Shown: positions 1-7,456, counted from the first letter of the stretch. The stretch: 27,327 nucleotides of DNA from JAUJNH01 sp038253125 (GCA_038253125.1 JBBSHM010000031.1:1-27327); one strand, 5' to 3'. Notes: generated by a model not told the origin, from the letters alone. Program-made: numbers and translations.

Positions 1-60
1 AGGGGCGCGGTCTCCGCCGCCGCCACACCACCTTGCGATCCCCGACATTTGGGCCTGAGC

Positions 61-1029
61 TCAGCGGTGGTGGGAGTGCCAGGCCCAGGCCGAGGTGACG
101 ATGTCGTCGAGGTTGCGGGTGGCCTGCCAGCCGAGGAGGTCGGCGGCCCGGGTGGCGTCGGCCCAGATGGCGGTCGGGTCGCCGGGGCGCCGGGGCACGT
201 CCTCGGCCGGCACGGGGCGGCCGGAGGCCTTTTCGGCGGCGGCGAGCACCTCCCGCACGGTCGAGCCGGTGCCGGTCCCGAGGTTGAGGGTGGCGCTCGG
301 CCCCCCTGCCAGCAGCAGCTCGAGGGCCCGGACGTGGGCGTCGGCCAGGTCGTCGACGTGGATGTAGTCGCGGATGGCCGTGCCGTCCCGGGTCGGGTAG
401 TCGGTGCCGAAGACGGCGAGGGGCGGCCGGGCGCCGAGCAGCGCCTTCATGGCCAGCGGGACGAGGTTGAGCGACATCGTCCAGTCCTCGCCGATGGTGC
501 CGTCGGCGGCCGCCCCGGCCGCGTTGAAGTAGCGGAGCCGCATCGACCGCAGCCCTAGGCAGGTGTCGTACCAGGCCAGCATTCGCTCGACCAGCAGCTT
601 GGACTCGCCGTAGGGGCTCTCGGGGTGGACCGGGGTGTCCTCGCTGACCGGCAGGTGCTCGGGGGTGCCATAGACGGCGCAGCTGCTGGAGAAGACGACG
701 GCGCCGACGGCGCCGCGTTGCAGCGCCTCGAGCAGGGCGTTCGTTCCCGCCACGTTGTTGGCGAAGTAGCGGCCCGGCTGCTCCATGGACTCACCGGCCG
801 CCTTGTAGGCGGCGAAGTGGACGCAGCTGTCCACCCGGTGCTCACGCACGACCGCCTCCACCAGGCCGGCGTCGGCGATGTCGCCCACCACCAGCGGCAC
901 CGCACCCACCATCGACCGGTGCCCGAGCTCAAGTGAGTCCAGGACGACGACCTCGTGGCCCTTGGCCACCAGGGCCCGGGTGGTGTGGGCGCCGATGTAG
1001 CCCGCCCCACCGGTCACCAGGACGCTCAT
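61..1029 (-). CDS. galE: UDP-glucose 4-epimerase
   Basis: This enzyme interconverts UDP-glucose and UDP-galactose in the cytoplasm, supplying galactose for glycans or feeding the Leloir pathway. The 322-residue protein is an extended short-chain dehydrogenase. It has an N-terminal NAD-binding glycine motif GGAGYIGAH (residues 7-15), a serine-rich strand FSSSCAVYG carrying the usual catalytic Ser, and the YxxxK pair Tyr140/Lys144. The later RYFNAAGA and RDYIHVDDLA motifs are typical of GalE. An open frame runs upstream to 1458, but the ATG at 1029 puts the Rossmann motif at the normal place and overlaps the stop of the upstream membrane gene in an ATGA junction, so I chose it. Identity is secure. 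Substrate range (GalE or a related UDP-hexose epimerase) cannot be settled from sequence alone. Confidence 0.93.
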   Translation of the reverse strand: MSVLVTGGAGYIGAHTTRALVAKGHEVVVLDSLELGHRSMVGAVPLVVGDIADAGLVEAVVREHRVDSCVHFAAYKAAGESMEQPGRYFANNVAGTNALLEALQRGAVGAVVFSSSCAVYGTPEHLPVSEDTPVHPESPYGESKLLVERMLAWYDTCLGLRSMRLRYFNAAGAAADGTIGEDWTMSLNLVPLAMKALLGARPPLAVFGTDYPTRDGTAIRDYIHVDDLADAHVRALELLLAGGPSATLNLGTGTGSTVREVLAAAEKASGRPVPAEDVPRRPGDPTAIWADATRAADLLGWQATRNLDDIVTSAWAWHSHHR

Positions 1030-1406
1030 GGGGCCAGCCCACCGGGTGCCGCCCCCGCCGGGGCTGCGTCCCGGCGTGTGCGGCTTGACCAGCCCCAGCC
1101 GACGGCGGCCACGACGGCGACCCCGACCATGACCCATGACAGGACCGGCGGGTCCTCGCCGTTGCGGAAGTGGCCGAAGGAGATCCACAGGGCCCAGGCC
1201 AGCCCGGCGGCCACCGCGATGCCCACGACCACCAGGGTGGCCGGCGCCAGGCGGCGTCCAACGGCCAGGGCCAGCTCGGAGACGGCGACGCCGTAGAGCG
1301 GGAAGCCGATGACGGCCGTCAGCCCCCGCAGGTCGTACTCGCCGAGCACCAGGGCTCCGACCAGTGCCAGCAGCGTGCCGACCACGATCGCCAAGGCCTG
1401 CCGCAC
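1026..1406 (-). CDS. small integral membrane protein, unknown function
   Basis: I do not recognise this 126-residue protein. It is hydrophobic, with about four predicted membrane segments (roughly residues 4-22, 29-49, 54-75 and 86-106) and a short charged C-terminal tail rich in Ala, Gly and Pro. The start is GTG with no Shine-Dalgarno sequence. A -10-like TAGTCT (1421-1416) lies nine bases upstream, so the transcript may be nearly leaderless. Its stop overlaps the galE ATG by four bases (ATGA), which suggests co-transcription and translational coupling with galE. It lies divergent to the gene at 1434 with only 27 bp between them. Confidence 0.6.
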   Translation of the reverse strand: MRQALAIVVGTLLALVGALVLGEYDLRGLTAVIGFPLYGVAVSELALAVGRRLAPATLVVVGIAVAAGLAWALWISFGHFRNGEDPPVLSWVMVGVAVVAAVGWGWSSRTRRDAAPAGAAPGGLAP

Positions 1407-1415
1407 GAGTGCGAA

Positions 1416-1425
1416 AGACTACTGT
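1416..1425. promoter_or_regulatory. overlapping divergent -10-like elements
   Basis: In the 27-bp gap between the divergent genes starting at 1406 and 1434, the plus strand reads TACTGT at 1420-1425 and the minus strand reads TAGTCT at 1421-1416. They share bases 1420-1421. Each lies 8-9 bases from its start codon and neither gene has a Shine-Dalgarno, so both could be leaderless. No convincing -35 is visible. This is inference from spacing only. Confidence 0.35.
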
Positions 1426-1433
1426 GCCCGACC

Positions 1434-1826
1434 ATGGCGTCTCCCTTCGGCCGGCCACAAGCGGGGGCGCCGGGCGATCCCCCCCGGGGTACGCCGGTCC
1501 TGCTGCCGGAGGGCTGGGTGGCCACGGTCACCGACAGGATCGTCTCGACCGTCGACGGCGTGCGGTCCAAGACGACCGAGCCGCTCGAAAAGGTCGGCCG
1601 CATGGTCATCTGGGGCCTGCTCATCGCCACCGCGGGCACGGCGCTGCTCGTCGTCCTGCTGGCCGGGATCCTGCGGTTCGCCTACGAGCTGATCGGCCGG
1701 ATCCCCGGCATCAGCGGCCGCCAGGGCCGGAGCGTCTGGATGATCGACATCGGGATCGGTGTTGTGCTGATCCTCTTCGGCCTTCTCTTCATCAACAAGG
1801 GCACGAAGCGGCAGCCGCAGGACTGA
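1434..1826 (+). CDS. small two-helix membrane protein, unknown function
   Basis: This 130-residue protein has a polar N-terminal half (about residues 1-55, Pro/Gly-rich then helical). Two hydrophobic segments follow, at about 58-80 and 101-120, with a short basic tail ending KGTKRQPQD. I cannot assign a function. Small proteins of this shape occur beside trxB in actinobacterial genomes, but that is a general impression. The frame is open upstream to 1170. I prefer the ATG at 1434 because the upstream part overlaps the divergent membrane gene and has no protein-like character. There is no Shine-Dalgarno; a -10-like TACTGT (1420-1425) sits eight bases before the ATG, consistent with a leaderless message. 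Confidence 0.65.
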   Translation: MASPFGRPQAGAPGDPPRGTPVLLPEGWVATVTDRIVSTVDGVRSKTTEPLEKVGRMVIWGLLIATAGTALLVVLLAGILRFAYELIGRIPGISGRQGRSVWMIDIGIGVVLILFGLLFINKGTKRQPQD

Positions 1827-1887
1827 CCGTCCGAGGCGCACCAACGACCAACCCTCGACAACAGCCACCACAGGGAGCCAGAGCAAG

Positions 1888-2853
1888 ATGCCGCAGACGC
1901 GTGAGGTTGTAATCATCGGATCGGGGCCCGCCGGCCAGACCGCCGCCGTCTACACCGCCCGGGCCAACCTCAAGCCGCTGATGATCGAGGGCGAGCAGAC
2001 GAGCAACACCGACGGCCCGGGCGGCCAGCTCATGCTCACGACCGAGGTCGAGAACTACCCGGGCTTCGTAACGGGCATCGTCGGCCCGGACCTGATGTCG
2101 GCCATGCGGGACCAGGCCGAGCGGTTCGGCACCGAGTTCGTCACCAGGCGGGTGTCGAAGGTCGACCTGTCCCGCCGGCCCTTCGCCATCTGGGTGGGCG
2201 ACCCCGACGCCGCCGAACCCGCCTACCTGGCCAAGACCGTGGTCATCTCCACCGGGGCCCGCAGCCTGATGCTGAACCTGCCCTCCGAGCAGCGCCTGTT
2301 CGCCCAGGGCGGCGGCGTCTCGACGTGCGCCACCTGCGACGGCTTCTTCTACAAGGGCCGGGAGATCGCCGTGGTCGGCGGCGGCGACTCAGCCATGGAG
2401 GAGGCCAGCTTCCTCACCAAGTTCGCCACCAAGGTCACCGTCATCCACCGCCGGAACGAGTTCCGGGCCAGCAAGATCATGGTCGACCGGGCCAGGCGCA
2501 ACCCGAAGGTCGACTTCCGCCTCGACACCGTCGTCGAGGAGGTGCTGGGTGACGACACCATCAGCGGGATGCGCCTGCGCAACGTGGTGACCGGCGAGGT
2601 CGACGAGCTGGCGGTCGAGGGGCTGTTCGTGGCCATCGGTCACGCCCCGAACACCGAGCTGTTCAAGGGGCAGCTCGACATGGACGACGCCGGCTACCTC
2701 ATCACCCAGCCTGACACAAGTCTGACCAACGTGGAAGGGGTCTTCGCCTGCGGCGACGTCCAGGACCACACCTACCGTCAGGCCATCACCGCCGCCGGTT
2801 CGGGCTGCATGGCGGCCATCGACGCCGAACGGTTCCTCGAAGCGACGTCCTGA
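1888..2853 (+). CDS. trxB: thioredoxin reductase
   Basis: A cytoplasmic FAD flavoenzyme that passes electrons from NADPH to thioredoxin. The protein has 321 residues, the usual low-molecular-weight TrxB size. The sequence shows the FAD-binding motif GSGPAG at 11-16, the redox-active disulfide Cys147-Ala-Thr-Cys150 followed by DGFFYKG, the NADPH-binding GGGDSAMEEA just after it, the basic HRR (2'-phosphate recognition) and the C-terminal FAD motif VFACGDV. The ATG at 1888 has a purine-rich GGGAG about ten bases upstream. trxA follows 79 bp downstream, so the two form a complete NADPH-TrxB-TrxA system. It is also a candidate electron source for the thioredoxin-dependent Grd cluster at the other end of the window. 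Confidence 0.96.
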   Translation: MPQTREVVIIGSGPAGQTAAVYTARANLKPLMIEGEQTSNTDGPGGQLMLTTEVENYPGFVTGIVGPDLMSAMRDQAERFGTEFVTRRVSKVDLSRRPFAIWVGDPDAAEPAYLAKTVVISTGARSLMLNLPSEQRLFAQGGGVSTCATCDGFFYKGREIAVVGGGDSAMEEASFLTKFATKVTVIHRRNEFRASKIMVDRARRNPKVDFRLDTVVEEVLGDDTISGMRLRNVVTGEVDELAVEGLFVAIGHAPNTELFKGQLDMDDAGYLITQPDTSLTNVEGVFACGDVQDHTYRQAITAAGSGCMAAIDAERFLEATS

Positions 2854-2932
2854 CCCAGGAATGCCGACCCCGGCTTCAGCGTTGTGGACCTGGAGGTTGA
2901 TCCCTTCGCAACGATCCCCGAGGAGGCCCACC

Positions 2933-3259
2933 ATGGGTGCCCACACCATCACCGTCACCGATGCCACGTTCGACGAGGAGGTGAAAGGTTCAGACCAGCC
3001 CGTGCTCGTCGACTTCTGGGCGACGTGGTGCGGGCCGTGCCGGATGATCGCCCCCGTGCTGGAGGAGATCGCCGCCGATCGCCAGGGCACCTTGAAGGTG
3101 GCCAAGCTCAACATCGACGACAACCTCGAGATCACGACCCGCTTCGACGTCCAGAGCATCCCAACCCTCATCCTTTTCAAGGACGGTGAGCCGGTGGCCC
3201 GCGTGGTCGGAGCCCGTGGCCGCGCCTCCCTCGATGAAGAGATCGACCGCCACCTTTAG
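2933..3259 (+). CDS. trxA: thioredoxin
   Basis: A small cytoplasmic protein disulfide reductase, 108 residues, the standard thioredoxin length. The active site is Trp32-Cys33-Gly-Pro-Cys36 within FWATWCGPCRM. The cis-proline loop (SIPTLILFKDG) and the buried Asp27 of VDFWA are present. The frame is open upstream to 2861, but the ATG at 2933 is preceded by a perfect AGGAGG (2921-2926) with six bases of spacing and gives a normal N-terminus. It lies directly downstream of trxB and ends at a strong inverted repeat shared with convergent parB. Confidence 0.96.
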   Translation: MGAHTITVTDATFDEEVKGSDQPVLVDFWATWCGPCRMIAPVLEEIAADRQGTLKVAKLNIDDNLEITTRFDVQSIPTLILFKDGEPVARVVGARGRASLDEEIDRHL

Positions 3260-3285
3260 AGTCTTTGCGCCTCACGAGGGGACCT

Positions 3286-3325
3286 AGGGTTCTCCACCGG
3301 TTCTCCCCAACCTGTGGAGAACCCT
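3286..3325. terminator. bidirectional hairpin between trxA and parB
   Basis: AGGGTTCTCCAC (3286-3297) and GTGGAGAACCCT (3314-3325) are perfect 12-bp inverted arms around a 16-base loop. The hairpin sits 26 bases after the trxA stop and 19 bases beyond the parB stop, between convergent genes. It lacks a clear U-tract, which is common for actinobacterial terminators. The arms contain TTCTCCAC, resembling a DnaA box, so a DnaA-binding role is a weaker alternative. Confidence 0.65.
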
Positions 3326-3344
3326 CGGGCCGTCGGCTTGACCT

Positions 3345-4277
3345 CTAGCCGCCGGTCATGGCCCGGTAGATGCGCTCTAGATCGTCGAGGTCGGCAAAGT
3401 CGACGACCATCCTCCCCTTCCCAGGCGCCAGCTCGACCACGACGCGGGTGCTCAGCAGGTCGCCCAGCAGCTGCTCAAGCTCCAGAAGGCCTGGTTCCTT
3501 GGTACGCCCGGGCGAGGCGGCGGTGCGCCCGGCTGAGCCGCCACCGGGCCTGGACGGGGCCCCTCCTGGCTTGGGCCGTGCACCGGCTGCGATCCGCACC
3601 TGCTCCTCGGTGGCCCGCACGGACAGACCCTCGGCCACCACCCGGGCGGCGACCGCCTCGATCTGAGCCCGGTCGCCCAGGCCGAGCAGGGCCCGGGCGT
3701 GCCCCTCGGCCAGCACGCCGTCGCGCACGAGCTTCTGCACCGGGGGAGGAAGTTGGAACAGCCGCAGCAGGTTGGTGACCGCGGTGCGGCTCTTGCCGAC
3801 GCGCTTGGCCAGCTGGTCGTGGGTCAGGCCGAAGTCCTCGAGTAGCTGCTGGTAGGCCGCCGCCTCCTCCATCGGGTTCAGGTCGCGCCGGTGGAGGTTC
3901 TCCACCACGGCCTGTTCCATGCTGGCCAGGTCCGACACGTCGCGCACGATGGCCGGGAGCGTGTCCAGACCGATCCGCTTCGCCGCCCGCCACCGACGCT
4001 CGCCAGCGATGAGCTCGTAGACCGAATGGCCGTCCTCGTCGCCGATCGGCCGGACCAGGATCGGCTGGAGCACGCCCACCTCGGCGATGGACGCAGCCAA
4101 CGAGCCCAGTGCCTCCTCGTCGAAGGCCTGGCGAGGCTGGAACCGGTTGGGCCGCACCGAGGAGACCGGTACCTCCCGCAGGTCCGATTCCGGTCCGCCG
4201 GTCGGGCTGCTGCCGCCGCTCCCCTCGGCCGGGATCAGCGCTCCCAGTCCTTTACCCAATCCGCTGCGGCGAGCCAC
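3345..4277 (-). CDS. parB: chromosome partitioning protein ParB, CTP-dependent clamp
   Basis: ParB binds parS, loads as a CTP-dependent DNA clamp, spreads near the origin and activates ParA. The 310 residues begin with the canonical ARRSGLGKGLGALIP leader that contacts ParA. The N-terminal CTP-binding domain carries the GERRWR motif at 92-97 and ENLHRRDLNPMEEA at 126-139. A helix-turn-helix for parS follows at about 151-172 (LTHDQLAKRVGKSRTAVTNL), then a variable linker and a C-terminal dimerisation region. The start is GTG at 4277, preceded by a perfect AAGGAGGT (4290-4283) five bases away. That Shine-Dalgarno lies inside the end of parA; the two genes overlap by 26 bp. Three parS sites lie 0.9-2.5 kb upstream. 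Confidence 0.95.
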   Translation of the reverse strand: MARRSGLGKGLGALIPAEGSGGSSPTGGPESDLREVPVSSVRPNRFQPRQAFDEEALGSLAASIAEVGVLQPILVRPIGDEDGHSVYELIAGERRWRAAKRIGLDTLPAIVRDVSDLASMEQAVVENLHRRDLNPMEEAAAYQQLLEDFGLTHDQLAKRVGKSRTAVTNLLRLFQLPPPVQKLVRDGVLAEGHARALLGLGDRAQIEAVAARVVAEGLSVRATEEQVRIAAGARPKPGGAPSRPGGGSAGRTAASPGRTKEPGLLELEQLLGDLLSTRVVVELAPGKGRMVVDFADLDDLERIYRAMTGG

Positions 4278-6678
4278 CAGAGACCTCCTTGGCCAGCTCC
4301 CGGTAGGCGATGGCGCCTCGGGAGGTCGGGTCGAACACGATGATCGGCTGCCCGTAGCTGGGCGCCTCCGAGAGCCGGACGGTTCGCGGGACCAGATGCC
4401 GGCAGACGACGTTGCCGAAGTGGCTCCGCACCTCCTGAGCCACCTGTTCCGCCAGCCTGGTCCTGGCGTCGTACATCGTCAGGATGATCGTCGACACCTC
4501 AAGCGCCCGGTTGAGGTTGTTCTGGACCAGCTGGACGTTGCGGAGGAGGGCCGAGAGCCCTTCCAGGGCGTAGTACTCGCACTGCACCGGCACCACCACC
4601 TCGCTGGCCGCGGCCAGTGCGTTCACGGTGAGGAGGCCGAGTGAGGGCGGGCAGTCGATGAGCGTGAAGTCGAACTCGTCCGCCACCCCGTCCAAGGCCC
4701 GCTTGAGCCGAAGCTCCCGGGAGAACGCCGGGACCAGCTCGATCTCGGCACCGGCCAGATCGATCGTCGCCGGCACCACGAACAGGTTGCGCACGCTGGT
4801 GGGCTCAAGGGCGTCCTCGATCGGCAGGTCACGCATGAGGACGTCGTACACCGAGGTCTGCAGATCGTGAGAGCTGATGCCGAGACCGGTGGTGGCATTG
4901 CCCTGGGGATCCAGGTCGACAACCAGGGTGCGGTAGCCCAGCTCGGCCAGTGCCGCACCCAGGTTCACCGCCGTGGTGGTCTTGCCCACCCCTCCCTTCT
5001 GGTTGGCCACCGCCAGGATCCGGGGCAGCGGCCGCCGAGGCCGAGGTGGCTTGGCCGCTTCAGCCCCCGCCACCGAGGCGGCTACCCGAACGAGCTCCGC
5101 CTCTTGATCTCGCAGGTCGACATCGTCGTCATCTGGTACGAACGGGGTTTCACCGGCTTCGTCGCCGGGTGCTGCCGTGGGAGCGGCGTCAGGCTGTTCC
5201 ACGTGAAACCCCTCCCCGGTCGCCGTGGGCTCAGTCGACCCGGGTCTGCTGTTGACGGGGCGGCCTTCCGCCGCTCCTCCGCCGGCATCAGCAAGCACGG
5301 CATGCTCGGTGTCGCCCCCGGGGCGGGCTATCGGCCGACGTGGTTCCACGTGAAACCCAGGATGATCTGCGGCCAGCGCCCCGGCGACGGTCATGGGCGC
5401 TAGAGGTGCCGCTGCTGCGGGATCCGGCGCCGCTTCGTCAGCGAAGCGCTCATCGGCATCCCCAGCACCGTCGGCACCCGCCGCTCCGCTGGCGCTGCCT
5501 GCGCTTGGAGTCGGGTCGTCCCTCACTCCCGCCCCATCGGCCGGCGCCGGGCGAAGGGCCTCGACGCCCTCGGGCGGCCTCCCGGACTCGGCGGGCGGCG
5601 TATCAGCCACCGTGGACCCCATCTCGGCTCTCTCCATCATGGAAGTGCCGGCGCCAGCGGAAACATCAGGGGCATCCCCGTCGGCTTCGACGGAACCTTC
5701 GGCATCCTGGCGCAGGCCTTCGACCCCTTCAGGTGGCCCGCCAGAGTCGACGGGCTGCGCAGCCGCCACCGTGGACCCCATCTCGGCTCCCTCCGTCATG
5801 GAAGAACCGGCGCCAGCGGAAACGCCAGAGGCATCCCCGTCCGCTACGACTGAACGTTCGGCATCCTGGTGATCGGGCCACAACGGGTGGGCCTCGGGTG
5901 ACCGATACGACGTGAACGGTGCATCATCGCGCCGACCGGACTGAGGCAGGTCCAGCTCGGAGCGGTCGGTGACGGCACCGACGACGACACCGCCGGCATC
6001 ATCGGGCCGACCTGGCTGAGGCTGGTCCGGCCGGGACGTTGAGGCCGCCGCCTCGGCCGAGCCGCCGCCGACCGGTTCCCCGTGAAGCGCTACGGCGTCG
6101 GCCGCGGCCCTAGGTTCCTCCGGCGACCCGGCCCGAGGCGCGGCCCCGGCTGGACCGGCATCGGATGGCACGTCGGTGGCTCCACAATCAACGGCGGTGG
6201 CCTCTGCGATCACCTTTCCAGCGCCGCCGAGCGCGCCCCGCTCTGGCGAACCCTGCCGCCAGTCAGCCTTGCTCTCGGACCTATTCTGATCCTCCTCCTC
6301 CGGCGGGCCGGCGCCAGCCGGTGCATCGACGGTGTGGCCTGGGCCGTGATCATCTTCCGTCGTCCTGGACGGCTCGGCTGCGTGGGGCGGGGGTTCGTCG
6401 GTCGATGAGCTGACGGATCGCACCCCGGCGTCGCCCGCAGACTGCGGCCCAGGGCCATCGTCGGCCGTGCTGCCGTTGTCTTCCGGCTCCGACACCGCCA
6501 CATCAGGTGCTTCGGGGACAGCCGGTGCAGTCAGGCCGGTTGAATCCTCGGGTTCGCCGGACAGCCCATTCCCCTCCTGAGCAGAGTGAACCGGCTGGTC
6601 GTCCGCCGCCTGGACATCTCGAAGCTGGTCAAATATCGACCGTCCACGAGCTGCGAAACCCTCCTCCGGTGTCTCCAT
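4252..6678 (-). CDS. parA: ParA/Soj partition ATPase with a very long N-terminal extension
   Basis: ParA is a deviant-Walker ATPase that, with ParB-parS, segregates the origin. The C-terminal ~260 residues are a clean Soj domain: Walker A KGGVGKTT (about residue 561 from this start), DLDPQGNATTGLG, the FTLIDCPPSLG switch, and VPVQCEYYALEG. What is odd is the ~550 residues before it, which are acidic, rich in Ala/Gly/Glu/Asp/Pro, probably disordered, and include a 53-residue tandem duplication. ParA proteins are normally about 250-350 residues. Third-codon positions in the extension look less GC-biased than in the ATPase part. The frame opens at a TTG at 6795 (847 aa). I prefer the ATG at 6678 (808 aa) because it leaves a parS site upstream and gives a plausible N-terminus, but the Shine-Dalgarno is weak. 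ATG 5394 (380 aa) is also possible. Confidence 0.88.
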   Translation of the reverse strand: METPEEGFAARGRSIFDQLRDVQAADDQPVHSAQEGNGLSGEPEDSTGLTAPAVPEAPDVAVSEPEDNGSTADDGPGPQSAGDAGVRSVSSSTDEPPPHAAEPSRTTEDDHGPGHTVDAPAGAGPPEEEDQNRSESKADWRQGSPERGALGGAGKVIAEATAVDCGATDVPSDAGPAGAAPRAGSPEEPRAAADAVALHGEPVGGGSAEAAASTSRPDQPQPGRPDDAGGVVVGAVTDRSELDLPQSGRRDDAPFTSYRSPEAHPLWPDHQDAERSVVADGDASGVSAGAGSSMTEGAEMGSTVAAAQPVDSGGPPEGVEGLRQDAEGSVEADGDAPDVSAGAGTSMMERAEMGSTVADTPPAESGRPPEGVEALRPAPADGAGVRDDPTPSAGSASGAAGADGAGDADERFADEAAPDPAAAAPLAPMTVAGALAADHPGFHVEPRRPIARPGGDTEHAVLADAGGGAAEGRPVNSRPGSTEPTATGEGFHVEQPDAAPTAAPGDEAGETPFVPDDDDVDLRDQEAELVRVAASVAGAEAAKPPRPRRPLPRILAVANQKGGVGKTTTAVNLGAALAELGYRTLVVDLDPQGNATTGLGISSHDLQTSVYDVLMRDLPIEDALEPTSVRNLFVVPATIDLAGAEIELVPAFSRELRLKRALDGVADEFDFTLIDCPPSLGLLTVNALAAASEVVVPVQCEYYALEGLSALLRNVQLVQNNLNRALEVSTIILTMYDARTRLAEQVAQEVRSHFGNVVCRHLVPRTVRLSEAPSYGQPIIVFDPTSRGAIAYRELAKEVSGGSPQRIG
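5195..5210 (+). promoter_or_regulatory. parS: parS site 1
   Basis: TGTTCCACGTGAAACC matches the bacterial parS consensus TGTTTCACGTGAAACA at 14 of 16 positions, with the CACGTG core intact. It lies inside the parA extension and is translated there as Phe-His-Val-Glu. It is expected to load ParB near the origin. Confidence 0.88.
5342..5357 (+). promoter_or_regulatory. parS: parS site 2
   Basis: The site contains the 14-mer GTTCCACGTGAAAC (5343-5356), 13 of 16 to the full consensus. It lies 147 bp from site 1 and is also read as FHVE in the parA frame. Confidence 0.85.
5556..5874 (-). repeat. 159-bp tandem duplication inside parA
   Basis: Two adjacent diverged copies with an offset of exactly 159 bp (53 codons) cover about 5556-5715 and 5715-5874. 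Both encode a segment containing VSAGAG, then AEMGSTVA, then PPEGVE. The length preserves the reading frame, which supports this region being translated. Confidence 0.8.
6074..6089 (+). promoter_or_regulatory. degenerate parS-like sequence
   Basis: GGTTCCCCGTGAAGCG matches parS at about 11 of 16 positions, with the CACGTG core changed to CCCGTG. It is in the same phase of the parA frame as the intact sites (Leu-His-Gly-Glu against Phe-His-Val-Glu) and 221 codons from site 3. It looks like a decayed parS; ParB binding is doubtful. Confidence 0.35.
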
Positions 6679-6736
6679 GTCTTCCCATCGTCGCAACAAG
6701 CCGGTCAACAAGCAAGCACCCTTCAGCATCGGGGCC

Positions 6737-6752
6737 TGTTCCACGTGAAACA
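6737..6752 (+). promoter_or_regulatory. parS: parS site 3, best match
   Basis: TGTTCCACGTGAAACA matches the consensus at 15 of 16 positions. It sits between the rsmG stop and the ATG at 6678 I favour for parA, although it is in frame (FHVE) if the TTG at 6795 is used. Confidence 0.92.
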
Positions 6753-6833
6753 GCCTGGCGGCAGGTGGAGGCTCAGGTGGAGGCCCGAGGTGCAACCGGT
6801 GGGGCGATGCCGCCTACGGCCGCCGCCACGCCG

Positions 6834-7382
6834 TTAGAACAACGGCTGGCGGGCCTGGCGCTTCCAGGGCCTGGGGTACTCCGCCGGGCACGCCTGGTCC
6901 TGGTGGAGGACCATGTAGCCGGCCCGTTCGGTGCGGACGATGCCGGAGGGCTCCAGGCCCAGCGATGCCAGCCCGGCCCGGGGCCAGCGGAGGCCATCAC
7001 TTCCCGGGGGTTCGGACACCACCAGGCTGCCGCCGGTGACCAGCAGCGGAGCGGCCGCCTCGGCGGTGATGCGCGGGGGGCCAAAGCTGCGCACGGTCAC
7101 CAGCGAACATGCGGCCCGCAGCGGCTCCCCCGGGCGGGCCAGGTGCTCGGCCCGCCCGTGCACGACGGTGACACGCTCGGCAATGCCCAGCTCGTCGACG
7201 GCCCAGCTCAACAGCTCGCACCGTTTGGCCATGCCGTCCAGGAGCACCCACCGGCTCTCCGGCCACACCTCGACCGCCAACACCAGGCCAGGCAGGCCGC
7301 CGCCGCTGCCCAGGTCGCAGGCCAGATCGGCCGGGGTGGGAGCGTGAGGGGCGGCGGCGGCGAAGCCACGGGCGTGGACCAT
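6834..7382 (-). CDS. rsmG: 16S rRNA (guanine-527-N7)-methyltransferase, RsmG family
   Basis: RsmG is an SAM-dependent methyltransferase acting on G527 of 16S rRNA; its loss gives low-level streptomycin resistance in other bacteria. The visible frame has the SAM-binding CDLGSGGGLPGLVLA, the acidic strand WVLLDG, the RAEHL segment, VTVRSFGPP and the LVVSEPP strand. The position between jag and parA is canonical. The first ATG in frame, at 7382, starts inside the protein. Upstream codons continue a sensible N-terminus (…AVLERSAASGFLGPGP…) back to a CTG at 7460 that overlaps the jag stop as CTGA. No ATG, GTG or TTG exists in between. The true gene may therefore be 6834-7460 with a CTG start, giving 208 residues. 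Confidence 0.88.
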   Translation of the reverse strand: MVHARGFAAAAPHAPTPADLACDLGSGGGLPGLVLAVEVWPESRWVLLDGMAKRCELLSWAVDELGIAERVTVVHGRAEHLARPGEPLRAACSLVTVRSFGPPRITAEAAAPLLVTGGSLVVSEPPGSDGLRWPRAGLASLGLEPSGIVRTERAGYMVLHQDQACPAEYPRPWKRQARQPLF

Positions 7383-7456
7383 CTGGTCGTCGAGCGGGCC
7401 TGGGCCCAGGAAGCCGCTCGCCGCGCTGCGCTCGAGGACAGCGGTGAGTGAAGTGG

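Noticed and set aside
1170..1433. Longer start for the membrane gene at 1434
   Set aside because: The upstream part is antisense to the divergent membrane gene and is polar, unlike the conserved C-terminal part.
4867..5915. Plus-strand genes opposite parA encoding FHVKP-like peptides
   Set aside because: These frames are explained by the palindromic parS sites read on the other strand; they have no start signals or domain character.
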